Part shown: piece by piece, positions 1-8,119 of the stretch
Layout of the letters: each line of letters opens with the position of its first letter
Position numbering within the stretch: the stretch's first letter is position 1
Assembly (NCBI GenBank): GCA_963791575.1
Contig: CAWBSY010000015.1
Location: forward strand, 1 to 64,000
Direction of reading: 5' to 3'
Length of the DNA stretch: 64,000 nucleotides
Origin: JAOAPG01 sp963791575
Lineage (GTDB): Bacteria; Acidobacteriota; Terriglobia; Terriglobales; Acidobacteriaceae
Made by a program: the position numbers and the translations under genes
The notes under the pieces: generated by a model
Database searches by the model: none
What the model was told of the DNA's origin: nothing
Seen by the model: only the letters and a program-made list of their open reading frames with translations

Positions 1-478
1 CGCGTTGCACCACAACCAAAAACACCACACCGACAATGGTAAACATTCGGAATGCCTCTTCCTGCCCATTCCACATTTTCGACTGCCACATCAGAAACCA
101 TTCGCCCCCGACATCGAGGAATGCCACCAACCACATCAGCAGGCTCGTCGTCAGCGCAATCACCGCGACGTTCAGCGCAGCGGCGAATTGCGCTCTGTCC
201 GCACGATACGATTTGAGCAACCGAACACCAGCCCACCAGCATAGAAGCATAGTGACTGATTCCCAGGCGATGATGCCGATGTAGAAGACCGTATGTACTA
301 GCGGCGAATTGAGGGCGCGCCACATGAGGTGGTTCCCCGGAAGGGTTGAGTCCATCATCAGGACGTGGCGGACAAACTCATAGTTGGAGCCGTAATCCGT
401 GATGTTGTTTAGGACCAGAATCGTGTAGAAAAGTGCGATTGCAAAAACGAGAACCGCTTTGGAAACGCGAAGCGCCAT
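1..478 (-). CDS. DUF2165 family small integral membrane protein (3' end cut by window)
   Basis: Reading the minus strand from the ATG at 478 gives an open frame of 159 codons running off the left edge with no stop. It begins MALRVSKAVLVFAI and contains hydrophobic segments at about residues 8-24, 60-85, 100-122 and 145-159. The NITDYGSNYEFVRHVLMMD-type segment after the first helix, and the spacing of four helices, are typical of the DUF2165 family, whose function is unknown. The start overlaps the stop of the upstream AraC-type gene by one base (TAATG), so the two are probably cotranscribed. The first eight codons lie inside a 70-bp repeat that recurs at 3894-3963. The family call is by recognition only. 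Confidence 0.7.
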   Translation of the reverse strand, partial: MALRVSKAVLVFAIALFYTILVLNNITDYGSNYEFVRHVLMMDSTLPGNHLMWRALNSPLVHTVFYIGIIAWESVTMLLCWWAGVRLLKSYRADRAQFAAALNVAVIALTTSLLMWLVAFLDVGGEWFLMWQSKMWNGQEEAFRMFTIVGVVFLVVVQR

Positions 479-524
479 TACATGCCGCATAGGTTGTCGC
501 ACGCGGGAATTATATCTTCTCGGT
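454..524 (+). repeat. 70-bp direct repeat, copy A
   Basis: This stretch covers the first codons of the DUF2165 gene and the last codons of the AraC-type gene. It recurs in the same orientation at 3894-3963 with two substitutions and one single-base indel. The two copies bound a 3.4-kb segment with araC, an SDR, a dinucleotide-binding reductase and a SnoaL-like gene. Confidence 0.85.
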
Positions 525-1498
525 CATGACCCTGGTCTTCAAAACCACGTTTGAGGTATTCACCAGGGTTAGCCCCGACAACTCGCTTGAACGCCTTACT
601 GAACGCAGCGTCGGACTCGTAACCGACCAACCGAGCGACGTCTGATGAGCTTCTTGTCACGCTGTTCGAGTAACTGCATCGCCTTCTGCATCCGCCACTC
701 GGTTACGTATTCCAGCGGTGTTTGTCCGAGTAGCTCTTTAAAACGTGCTGCGAATGCGGAGCGAGACATGCCCGCCGCTTCGGCCAGGGATTCGACCGTC
801 CAGGGTGTATTCACTCTGTCGTGAATGGCACTCAGGGCAGTGCCTATTTGAGGATCGAAAATCGCACGAAGCCATCCTTTGTTGCGTTCCGGTCCCGACG
901 CGATATGCGCCCGGAGTACCTGGATAAACAGAACCTCGGCCAGCCGAGTCGCGACGACTTCAGATCCCGGCGCCTGTTCTGCCATCTCTGACGCCAGCGC
1001 CTGCACTGTGTTGTGAAGAGCAAGCGTGCGTGCCTGATCGGCCTTCATCAGAATGAAGCTCGGCAATAACTGAGTGATCGGCTTCAGGCTGGCGCGATCG
1101 AAACTCAAGGACCCACAGACGATTGTCGTCGGTGCGCCACCGCCTCCACAAAGAGCGACATTGCCGTTGGCCTTGGCCCCGATCTCGCGGAAACTCCACC
1201 TCGGACGTGTTCGCGGGCTGTCGCGCAAAACAATCGAAGTCCCCCGGGCCAGCAAAAAGCAATCACCACCGGTGAGGGGAATCGGCTCCGGAATCCCTTC
1301 CACACTCAGCCAGCAGTTGCCGCGCGAAAGCATGGCGAAGTGCGCCAAATCTGTGGGTGACATCTTTTTGTCGGAAGGCGTGACTTTTTCTTCGGTCTGG
1401 TTTTCCTGTTTCACGCCCCACGGGGCTGTGGCTTCGAGCCTGTGCAGACCGAAAGCGGTTACGTGCATCGTTCTGAAGATGTCTGTTATCGGGTCCAA
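478..1498 (-). CDS. AraC-family regulator with N-terminal cupin_6 domain (frameshifted)
   Basis: This is a transcription activator with an N-terminal effector domain (residues ~1-180, starting DPITDIFRTMHVTAFGLH) and a C-terminal double helix-turn-helix (WTVESLAEAAGMSRSAFAAR). TTG at 1498 is chosen as start because AGGGAGGC precedes it and family proteins begin at this point; the frame is open to 1567. Near 643 one extra base shifts the frame inside the second helix-turn-helix: the reading jumps from EQRDKKLI to DVARLVGYESDAAFSKAFKR in another frame. The last ~15 residues come from the 70-bp repeat. It is divergent from the SDR gene at 1620, which it probably controls. The break looks like a sequence error but real loss cannot be excluded. 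Confidence 0.75.
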
Positions 1499-1619
1499 CT
1501 TAGCCTCCCTCTTTTGGACGAATAGACAAAATATTAGGACTCCCGAGCAGTTCTCGTCCACCGCCAAAGAAATCTACTCTACTGTACTGAATGCTACACA
1601 TCTACCGAAGGGAGTAATT

Positions 1620-2354
1620 ATGGGAAAGCTTGAAGGAAAAGTTGCAGTCATCACGGGTGGATCGAGCGGCATGGCGCTGGCGAGCGCCAAGCGCTTCGTT
1701 GAAGAGGGCGCCTACGTTTTCATCACGGGTAGGAGGCAGGAGCAGCTCGATGAGGCCGTCAAGCTGATTGGCCGAAACGTGACCGGCGTGCGCGGTGACG
1801 CGGCCAATCTCGACGACCTCGACCGTCTGTTCGATACGGTCAAGCGGGAAAAGGGCAAGATCGACGTCCTGTTCGCGAGCGCTGGCAGGGGCGAGGCCGT
1901 ACCACTGGGCGAGATTACCGAGCAGCACTTCGATGCGGCCTTCGGCCTGAATACGCGCGGAACGCTGTTTACGGTTCAGAAGGCGTTGCCGCTGTTCAAC
2001 GATGGCGGATCGATCATCATGACCGGATCAGTTGCTTCGGTGAAGGGTTTTCCTGGTTTCGGCGTGTATGCGGCGAGCAAGGCGGCATTGCGCTCCTTCG
2101 CACGCACGTGGCTCAACGAACTGAAGGGCAGGAATATCCGGGTGAACGTGCTGGGCCCGGGGCCGATCGCCACACCGATGCAGGAAGAAGTTCTCACCAA
2201 GGAGGCGAAGGAGATGTTCGAATCCCTGATCCCGCGGGGAAAGATGGGTCAACCTGAGGAAATCGCGACGGTCGCGCTGTTTCTTGCTTCAGACGATTCG
2301 AGCTTCGTGAACGGGGTGGAGTTGACTGTCGACGGCGGCTTGTCGGCCATCTGA
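1620..2354 (+). CDS. Short-chain dehydrogenase/reductase (SDR, classical type)
   Basis: This 244-residue protein is an NAD(P)-dependent oxidoreductase with unknown substrate. The start ATG follows GAAGGGAG with good spacing; the frame extends upstream but has no better start. The catalytic set is visible: N111, S137, Y150 and K154 (YAASK), with the C-terminal P-G loop (VLGPGPIATPM). The nucleotide-binding motif is TGGSSGMA at 12-19, where the usual third glycine is alanine, and the usual NNAG is ASAG. Divergent from the AraC gene and followed by a reductase-like gene and a SnoaL-like gene on the same strand, it is the first gene of a small cassette. Codon use looks more GC-rich than in the flanks. 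Confidence 0.88.
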   Translation: MGKLEGKVAVITGGSSGMALASAKRFVEEGAYVFITGRRQEQLDEAVKLIGRNVTGVRGDAANLDDLDRLFDTVKREKGKIDVLFASAGRGEAVPLGEITEQHFDAAFGLNTRGTLFTVQKALPLFNDGGSIIMTGSVASVKGFPGFGVYAASKAALRSFARTWLNELKGRNIRVNVLGPGPIATPMQEEVLTKEAKEMFESLIPRGKMGQPEEIATVALFLASDDSSFVNGVELTVDGGLSAI

Positions 2355-2522
2355 ATCCGCGCCGGATCGAACGACTTCGGCGACTGGACGGTCGGCACGG
2401 CCGCGCGGAAGTCGTTCACGGCAGGACGTCTACGCGAAGGTCGCCACACAGCGGAACGGATAACCAGCGCCGTTGAAGGCATGGAATCAATATCAACATC
2501 AATACGGATCGGAGAAGACATT

Positions 2523-3125
2523 ATGAGCTATGCAATTGTAGGATTCGGCAAGATAGGCCAGGCCCTCGCCCACGCCTTCGCCCGTAAAAACATCAACGTG
2601 ACCGTCGCGAGTCGCCGGCCGCCCGAGGCGTTGGCGCCGCAGGCTCGGGCGATTGGACCCACGGTCGTCGCCAAGTCGCTGCGGGATGCACTCGAGGCCG
2701 ACACAATCATCTTGGCGGTCCCGTTCGGGGAACATCGCGAGGTTGCGAAGGCCCTGCCGAGTTGGAAAGGCAAGACGGTCATCGACGCGACGAACGCGTT
2801 TGGAGTTCCCCCTGAGGAGCTGGACGGTCTCCCGTCCTCCGCCTTCGTCGCGAAGTCGTTCACCGGCGCTAAGCTCGTGAAAGGTTTCAATCACCTGGTT
2901 GCGGCCATCCTGGCTACCGATCCGGTCGTCGAGGGGGGCCATCGGGTCGTCTTTCTGTCGAGCGACGACGAGGACGCGATCGCTCCCGTGGCGGATTTGG
3001 CCAAACAACTCGGGTTCGCACCCGTCAAGCTGGGAAAGCTCAACGAGGGTGGCGCGCTGGTGCACGCACGCGGCCGCACTTGGGGTCAGCTCATCTTCCA
3101 GGATTTGTTCAAGAAGCAGCAGTAA
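2523..3125 (+). CDS. NADP oxidoreductase, coenzyme F420-dependent family (dinucleotide-binding)
   Basis: This 200-residue protein starts at an ATG preceded by GGAGAAG (an in-frame start at 2481 is weaker). It has an N-terminal Rossmann glycine motif (IVGFGKIGQALAHAFARK), then AVPFGEHREV and VIDATNAFG, characteristic of the F420_oxidored/NADP-binding family also called predicted dinucleotide-binding enzymes. The family moves hydride between NADP and a cofactor, but many members are uncharacterised, so the substrate is open. It lies 168 bp after the SDR gene and 96 bp before the SnoaL-like gene on the same strand, suggesting one transcription unit. Confidence 0.8.
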   Translation: MSYAIVGFGKIGQALAHAFARKNINVTVASRRPPEALAPQARAIGPTVVAKSLRDALEADTIILAVPFGEHREVAKALPSWKGKTVIDATNAFGVPPEELDGLPSSAFVAKSFTGAKLVKGFNHLVAAILATDPVVEGGHRVVFLSSDDEDAIAPVADLAKQLGFAPVKLGKLNEGGALVHARGRTWGQLIFQDLFKKQQ

Positions 3126-3221
3126 TCGATCTACGACCGTGTGATTTGGCCCGAGAAGGATGGTTCCGAAACGTCCGATTAGATCGGACACACTTGATGT
3201 AAGGGAAAAGGAGAGATTTCG

Positions 3222-3638
3222 ATGAGCATCGAAGAGAATGTCCAGATTGTGAAGAATTTTCTTGCGGCACTCGGCCGCCGCGATAAGCAAGGTCTGCTGG
3301 CGTTGTCTGCCGAAGATATTGAGTGGATCATTCCGGGCGAGGACTGGCCGCTGGCCGGCACGCACCGCGGGCACGCGGGATTGGAGAATTTACTTCAGAA
3401 GGCTAACGAAACGGTGGAAACTTCGTACCCAGAGCCCCCCGAGTTCATAGCGCAGGGAGACCGGGTTCTGGTCGTCGGCTTCGCTACGGGGAGAATCAAA
3501 GCCACGAATAGGACGTTCGAGGACCACTGGGTCTTCGACATTACCGTTCGAAATGGCAAAGTGACGAACATCCGGGAGTATGTCGACACGCAAGCACTGG
3601 CGCGGGCCTCCGAGACGGCCGCGAGCCCCAGGCCCTGA
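3222..3638 (+). CDS. SnoaL-like / NTF2-fold protein
   Basis: This 138-residue protein has an AAGGAGAG ribosome site just before the ATG. The pattern VKNFLAALGRRDKQGLLALS, then W-x-x-PG-x-DWPLAGTHRG and a hydrophobic C-terminal sheet ending in VRNGKVTNIREYVDTQ, is that of the NTF2-like SnoaL_2 group, which includes small cyclases, isomerases and binding proteins. No catalytic assignment is possible from sequence alone. It is the last gene of the AraC-linked cassette, ending 255 bp before the second 70-bp repeat. Confidence 0.8.
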   Translation: MSIEENVQIVKNFLAALGRRDKQGLLALSAEDIEWIIPGEDWPLAGTHRGHAGLENLLQKANETVETSYPEPPEFIAQGDRVLVVGFATGRIKATNRTFEDHWVFDITVRNGKVTNIREYVDTQALARASETAASPRP

Positions 3639-3893
3639 CCCATCGCGCTGTTTCTTGTCGGCGATCTGAATCGGCGGATCTCGGTGAGTGCGTAATCGCC
3701 AATGCGCTCACCGACTCCGATTACTCCCGCATGTCGGCTTCAGGAAGTAATCGATTCCTCCTGGATCACGGGCAAACCTTCAATGATCCAAGGTGTCAGC
3801 ATTGGCAGGTAATTTTCTCGCCGGGCTACACTGGAAGAGGCACAGTGCCGCGAGTTGTTCCTTCAAAATGATTCTTTCTCAAACATCAATAAG
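3639..3893. other. Intergenic stretch, no gene seen
   Basis: About 255 bp without a supported frame, between the SnoaL-like gene and repeat copy B. Nothing recognisable beyond short AT-rich tracts. Confidence 0.5.
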
Positions 3894-3963
3894 CCGCTTT
3901 GGAAACGCGAAGCGCCCTCACATGCCGCATAGGTTGTCGCACGCGGGAATTATATCTCTCGGT
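3894..3963 (+). repeat. 70-bp direct repeat, copy B
   Basis: Nearly identical to 454-524 and in the same orientation. Here it contains a non-functional remnant of the DUF2165 gene start (the ATG region reads CCCTCA instead of CCATTA), so this copy is the derived or orphaned one. Confidence 0.85.
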
Positions 3964-4007
3964 GACTGACAGCGAACTTTCTGGAGTGCGCACAAGTCCT
4001 GCTTAAC

Positions 4008-4180
4008 GGGCAATCCGGAAGCCAATCCACAAAAGAACCCATTGCTCGTTTGGCGGTGAAGTTGGAGATTCGAAGTTTGAGGGTTTCGCAATTCTGGATT
4101 GTCAATTCGGATGGTTGCGAGGTATGCGGAAGTTTGGTGAAGAGGAAGAATTTTTGGTTGCCGGGGCGGATCTGAAATCC
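4008..4180 (+). repeat. ~175-bp direct repeat, left copy
   Basis: This block matches 5113-5292 in the same orientation with scattered substitutions and small indels, by eye about 85% identical. Shared cores include GAAGTTGGAGATTCGAAG and TATGCGGAAGTTTGGTGA. The pair encloses one complete SDR gene with only ~20 bp to spare on this side. No long open frame or transposase is seen in it. Confidence 0.8.
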
Positions 4181-4199
4181 CATTCATGCCAGGCTCCGA

Positions 4200-5024
4200 C
4201 TAGAAATCGGTGGACAGGCTGAGTTCTTTCCAGGCTCTCGCTTCTTCTAATCGTGCAAGGTCGTTCTTCTCCGCCCCGTTATACGCATCGCTGCCGAGCA
4301 ACAGTCGCAACGGAGGTTTCTGTTCCTGCGTCAGCCGAACGATCGCTTGAGCCGCCTTCTTCGGGTCTCCGGGCTGCTTACCGTTATAAGCGCGCTGAAA
4401 CCTGGCCGTTGCTCCAACAGTCGAGTCGTATTCGGGATGTCCTTCGCTCAGCTTGGTGGAACTGCCGGCGAAGTCCGTGCGGAAGCCACCCGGCTCGATG
4501 ATCGTGACCTTGATGCCTAGCGGTGCCACTTCGCGCGACAAAACTTCGGAGAAACCTTCTACGCCCCATTTCGCCGCCGAATAAGGTCCGCGCCCTGGGG
4601 GTCCGATCCTTCCGCCCATCGAGGAAAACTGAACGAAATGGCCCGCTTTCCTTTCGCGAAAGTACGGGAGAGCTGCCTTCGTCACGATGATTGTCCCGAA
4701 GAGATTGGTTTCTATCTGTGCGCGGAAATCCGACATAGGCGTATCTTCGACGGACGAGAGATTGCCATATCCTGCGTTGTTGATAACAACGTCCAGCGAG
4801 CCAAACGCATCGATTGCCTTCTTCACCGCACCGGCAGCCGACGACTCGTCGGTCACGTCCAGTTCGAAGAGCTTCACCTGGTCACCGTAGCGCTCCGATA
4901 GCTCACGCAGTGACTCAATGTCTCGAGCTGTCGCCAACACCTTATTGCCCGCCAAAAGGCCCGCTTCGACAATTGCGCGACCCAGACCGCGAGAACTACC
5001 TGTGACTAACCATACTTGCGCCAT
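4200..5024 (-). CDS. Short-chain dehydrogenase/reductase (SDR)
   Basis: This 274-residue classical SDR oxidoreductase has TGSSRGLG at 8-15 for cofactor binding, NNAG at 82-85 and a catalytic serine near 134-135. Y148 and K152 (YSAAKWG) complete the active site, and the P-G loop is IIEPGGFRTDF. The Arg at 12 and the ATARD segment after strand two suggest NADP preference, by family rule. The substrate is unknown. The start ATG follows AGGAGGATTGA. It stands alone on the minus strand and is framed by the ~175-bp direct repeats, so it looks like an independently acquired cassette and not part of the neighbouring AraC-linked unit. Confidence 0.88.
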   Translation of the reverse strand: MAQVWLVTGSSRGLGRAIVEAGLLAGNKVLATARDIESLRELSERYGDQVKLFELDVTDESSAAGAVKKAIDAFGSLDVVINNAGYGNLSSVEDTPMSDFRAQIETNLFGTIIVTKAALPYFRERKAGHFVQFSSMGGRIGPPGRGPYSAAKWGVEGFSEVLSREVAPLGIKVTIIEPGGFRTDFAGSSTKLSEGHPEYDSTVGATARFQRAYNGKQPGDPKKAAQAIVRLTQEQKPPLRLLLGSDAYNGAEKNDLARLEEARAWKELSLSTDF

Positions 5025-5112
5025 TCAATCCTCCTATTTGCGGAGTCCGAGCTACTTCGAGACCGCACGTGCTGTTGGAAATACTGTACAGCAAGAAATT
5101 ACGATAGCGCGT

Positions 5113-5292
5113 CCTGCCGAACGACGGGCAATTCGGAAGCTATCTACAAATGAACATTGCTCGTTTGGCTGTGAAGTTGGAGATTCGAAGTTTTGACGGT
5201 TTCGCAATTCTGGAGTGTCAATTCGGTAGGTTGCAAGGTATGCGGAAGTTTGGTGAAAAGAATTTTCGGTTGCCGGGCGGATCTGAAATCCC
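5113..5292 (+). repeat. ~175-bp direct repeat, right copy
   Basis: Right partner of 4008-4180, same orientation. It starts about 90 bp upstream of the SDR start codon. The following DNA to 5563 holds no supported gene. Confidence 0.8.
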
Positions 5293-5563
5293 TTACGGAA
5301 AACCTGTTTTATCCCAGTTGTTGGCACTTCAGAGTGTCGGCGACTGGTGGCCAGGTTACTTTAGGCCAATCCCCGGCGTAATCTTGTCCGCCTTCTGTTC
5401 CTAACGCATACTCGCCTCACCTACCACAGAACCTGGGAGACGGGGTTGGGAGTGGAGATTTAGGGTCACCACATTCAGCCCCGCATTTTTTTGCCTCGAA
5501 CCTCCTCATTATCAACCTCTAAGCGACAATCGTAACCTCGTCATAGAGCAAGATTTCAATCAG
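5293..5563. other. Intergenic stretch, no gene seen
   Basis: About 270 bp between the right repeat and the rhodanese gene stop. No conserved frame, hairpin-plus-T terminator or RNA was recognised. Confidence 0.5.
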
Positions 5564-6016
5564 CTAGGCTCCTGTATACAGCCTAAATGACTCTTCATAG
5601 CGTTGGACCGGATAGCCCTGCGCCTTCCAAGCCGCTAATCCACCTTTAAGGAATCGAATCTTCAGGAAGCTTAGCGCGTGAGCCCGTTTCGAAATCAGTC
5701 GACTCGTCTTGTCGCTTGGGCACGTGCAGTAGACGACCGAGTCTTTGTCTTTTGGGATAAGCTCAGGATTCTTCAGCACATCTTCTGGAGGAATCCTCTT
5801 GGCACCGGGGATAATCTCGGAGTTGGCCAACAAATCCAGCGGCTGGCGAACATCAAAAAGAAGAACGCCTTGCTTCGAAGCCATTAACGCATGGAGGTCC
5901 TCGGGAGTGATGCAGTGCTCCGCGATCTCATGCCGGTCTTCTCGCGCCCGCTTGATCCAGACTACAGCTAAGAGGCCTAGCACCCCAATACAAACCACAG
6001 CCAAAGTCAGCGCCAT
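5564..6016 (-). CDS. Membrane-anchored rhodanese-like domain protein
   Basis: This 150-residue protein begins at the ATG at 6016, preceded by GAGGAAC; an earlier in-frame start at 6037 lacks a ribosome site. A single N-terminal membrane helix (ALTLAVVCIGVLGLLAVVWI) is followed by a rhodanese domain. LLFDVRQPLDLLANSEIIPGA is the CH2A-like strand region, CTCPSDKTS is the active-site loop with its cysteine, and FLKGGLAAWKAQGYPV is the usual C-terminal motif. Such domains carry sulfane sulfur or act as redox or stress proteins. The order of domains suggests a cytoplasmic domain tethered to the inner membrane. No sulfur-pathway gene is next to it. Confidence 0.85.
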   Translation of the reverse strand: MALTLAVVCIGVLGLLAVVWIKRAREDRHEIAEHCITPEDLHALMASKQGVLLFDVRQPLDLLANSEIIPGAKRIPPEDVLKNPELIPKDKDSVVYCTCPSDKTSRLISKRAHALSFLKIRFLKGGLAAWKAQGYPVQRYEESFRLYTGA

Positions 6017-6290
6017 TTCAGTTCCTCTTCCGCACACTTAGACCAGATTACCTAGACACTTGAAAGGATTCTCCAGCGCCACTATTTTGCCATTCGGGGT
6101 GATCTTTGAAACATGCAAAGTGTTCGTCATACTTTTGCGGCTGCCCACGTCCATTTCAAACTAGAACCTGAATCATCAATAGATCATTCTCCAGCCGGGC
6201 AACAACTCTTTTGCACACGCCTGAATCCTTTACAATCAGGTACACAGATCGTCAATCCCAGAGAACTCTGTTTTGGAAGGCTGAGAAGCA

Positions 6291-6977
6291 ATGAAAAAGC
6301 TCCTGCTGGTATGCGCTGTCGTTTGCCTCGCCACAATCTCGTTCGCCGCTGATGAAGACGGCAATAAACCGTCAGAACGGATAAAAGCCGCTGGCACTGT
6401 GCTGGACGAAATTCAGGGTGCGGGAGATAAAGGTATTCCGGAAGAAGTCCTCGGATCGGCAGAATGCGTCGCGGTGGTGCCATCCATGCTCAAAGGCGGC
6501 TTCGTATTTGGGGCCCGCTATGGTCGCGGAGTGGCGAGCTGCCGGACAGCCAAAGGCTGGAGCGCACCGGCATTCTTCAGCATAACCGGCGGCAGCTTTG
6601 GCCTGCAGATCGGCGGACAAGCTGTCGACTTAGTGATGCTGATCATGAACCAGCAAGGTATGGACAATCTGCTGGCAAGTAAATTCAAGCTGGGAGCGGA
6701 TGCCAGCGTCGCAGCAGGGCCGGTCGGACGCCATGCTGCCGCCGATACAGATTGGAAAATGCGCGCGCAGGTTCTGAGTTACTCTCGCGCACGCGGCGTT
6801 TTCGCTGGATTAGAACTGAACGGAGCCGTCATCAAGCAGGACAAAAGCAGCACCTACGAGTTCTATAACAAGATGGTGCCTTTCAAAACTGCTCTAAGCG
6901 GTTCTACCGAAGCACCACAAGGCGCATATCCGTTCCTCAGCACGCTGGCCAAGTGGGCGAAGGTTGCCAGTAAGTAG
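6291..6977 (+). CDS. SYLF (Ysc84-type) lipid-binding domain protein, secreted
   Basis: This 228-residue protein has a clear signal peptide (MKKLLLVCAVVCLATISFAA). The rest is a SYLF domain: residues ~30-60 lead into IPEEVLGSAECVAVVPSMLK, then GGFVFGARYGRGVASCR, the W-S-APAFFSITGGSFGLQIG core, and the late SYSRARGVFAGLELNGAVI segment. SYLF domains bind phosphoinositide-type or other anionic lipids in eukaryotes; bacterial members are exported and poorly understood. AGAAGCA before the ATG is a weak ribosome site. It is followed by a GC-rich palindrome and then an acyltransferase gene on the same strand. Confidence 0.9.
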   Translation: MKKLLLVCAVVCLATISFAADEDGNKPSERIKAAGTVLDEIQGAGDKGIPEEVLGSAECVAVVPSMLKGGFVFGARYGRGVASCRTAKGWSAPAFFSITGGSFGLQIGGQAVDLVMLIMNQQGMDNLLASKFKLGADASVAAGPVGRHAAADTDWKMRAQVLSYSRARGVFAGLELNGAVIKQDKSSTYEFYNKMVPFKTALSGSTEAPQGAYPFLSTLAKWAKVASK

Positions 6978-6993
6978 CGTTAGTCGAGTGTAG

Positions 6994-7012
6994 GGCGGGC
7001 GCCTCGCCCGCC
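6994..7012. repeat. REP-like palindrome
   Basis: A perfect 8-bp inverted repeat, GGCGGGCG and CGCCCGCC with a CCT loop, just after the SYLF gene. It belongs to the family of GC palindromes seen at 14945, 21098, 29181 and 58011. There is no T tract, so a terminator role is uncertain. Confidence 0.75.
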
Positions 7013-7085
7013 TTGCGAGGTCTTGCGTCAATACCGCTCAGGTTTGACACGAGTTTTCCGCAGTGCTACCGTCACCCTTCCCCTG

Positions 7086-7985
7086 ATGCGTCAGCGACTT
7101 GAGTACGCGCTAGCGTGGCTGATTATTAAGACTATCGGCGCGTTACCACGCCCATTGGCGCGTTCTGCCGGCATCTCCCTTGGGTGGATTGTCTACCTCC
7201 TGCATGTGAAGTTGCGCCATGTCGGCATGCGGAATCTCGCCATGGCTTACCCTGAAATGAGCAAAGCGCAGCAATCCAAAATCCTACGAGGTGTGTTTAC
7301 TTCGCTAGGACGCCAACTCGCGGAACTTTGTTTGTTTCCGAAATACACTGCGGAAAACGTAAGTGACGTTGTGGTCTACGACGGATTCGAGAATTTCGAG
7401 CGTGCGCTTGCCCGAGGTAAGGGAGTGTTGTTCCTCACCGCTCACTTGGGCGCATGGGAACTTTCTGCGTTTGCGCATTCGCTATATGGGCATCCGCTGA
7501 AGATCGTTATGAGGTCGCTGGACAATCCTTATCTCGACCGGCTTTCACAGCGTTATCGCACCATGCATGGCAACTCGACGGTAGATAAAGACGACTTTGT
7601 GCGCGGGCTGCTCTCAGCCATGAAAGCCGGAGAGACGGTAGGAATTCTGATGGACACCAATATGACTCCGCCGCAGGGAGTGTTCGTGGATTTCTTCGGG
7701 ATTCCGGCCTGCACTGCCAGCGGTCTCGCTAGAATCGCTCTACGAACCGACGCGGCCGTTGTGCCGGGGTTCACCGTGTGGGATCCGGAGCTGCGAAAAT
7801 ACCGCCTTCGGTTCGACCCGGCAGTGACACTCATTCGAACGGGCGACGATGATGCAGACGCGATCGCGAATACGGCTTTGTTCACGAAGATCATAGAAAA
7901 CTATGTAAGGCAGTATCCGGATCAGTGGTTATGGGTTCATCGGCGATGGAAGACAAGATCAGAAGGGGAGCCAGGATTGTACTAG
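7086..7985 (+). CDS. Lysophospholipid / lipid A-type acyltransferase (LpxL/HtrB family)
   Basis: This protein of 299 residues from the ATG at 7086 (MRQRLEYALAWLIIKTIGAL) belongs to the Kdo2-lipid A lauroyltransferase family. The HX4E catalytic motif is visible in TAHLGAWELSA, followed by MRSLDNPYLDRL and the second block GILMDTNMTPPQGVFVDFFG with the usual conserved D and FFG. It ends with PDQWLWVHRRWKTR, the family's C-terminal signature. It should act at the inner membrane on a glycolipid acceptor; the exact acyl chain and acceptor are unknown. An in-frame TTG at 7023 is an alternative start. It supports a Gram-negative envelope. Confidence 0.88.
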   Translation: MRQRLEYALAWLIIKTIGALPRPLARSAGISLGWIVYLLHVKLRHVGMRNLAMAYPEMSKAQQSKILRGVFTSLGRQLAELCLFPKYTAENVSDVVVYDGFENFERALARGKGVLFLTAHLGAWELSAFAHSLYGHPLKIVMRSLDNPYLDRLSQRYRTMHGNSTVDKDDFVRGLLSAMKAGETVGILMDTNMTPPQGVFVDFFGIPACTASGLARIALRTDAAVVPGFTVWDPELRKYRLRFDPAVTLIRTGDDDADAIANTALFTKIIENYVRQYPDQWLWVHRRWKTRSEGEPGLY

Positions 7986-8119
7986 CGGCGAAAACTCCTA
8001 AGTTGGCCGAGCAGTGTGTTGTTGCGTATGTGAAATCTAAGGTTACTCCGTCTCGCTGACAACTCGGCACAAGCAGATCGGCTGCATAAACCGTGCCGAA
8101 TCGTATTCGCCAATTTCAG

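Noticed and set aside
1515..1560. Inverted TGGACGA/TCGTCCA pair in the araC-SDR divergent region as an AraC operator
   Set aside because: The 7-bp halves are 32 bp apart and AraC-family sites are usually direct repeats; chance is likely.
1074..1619. 5' extension of the SDR frame by 182 codons
   Set aside because: It runs antisense through the AraC gene; the ATG at 1620 has a good ribosome site and matches family length.
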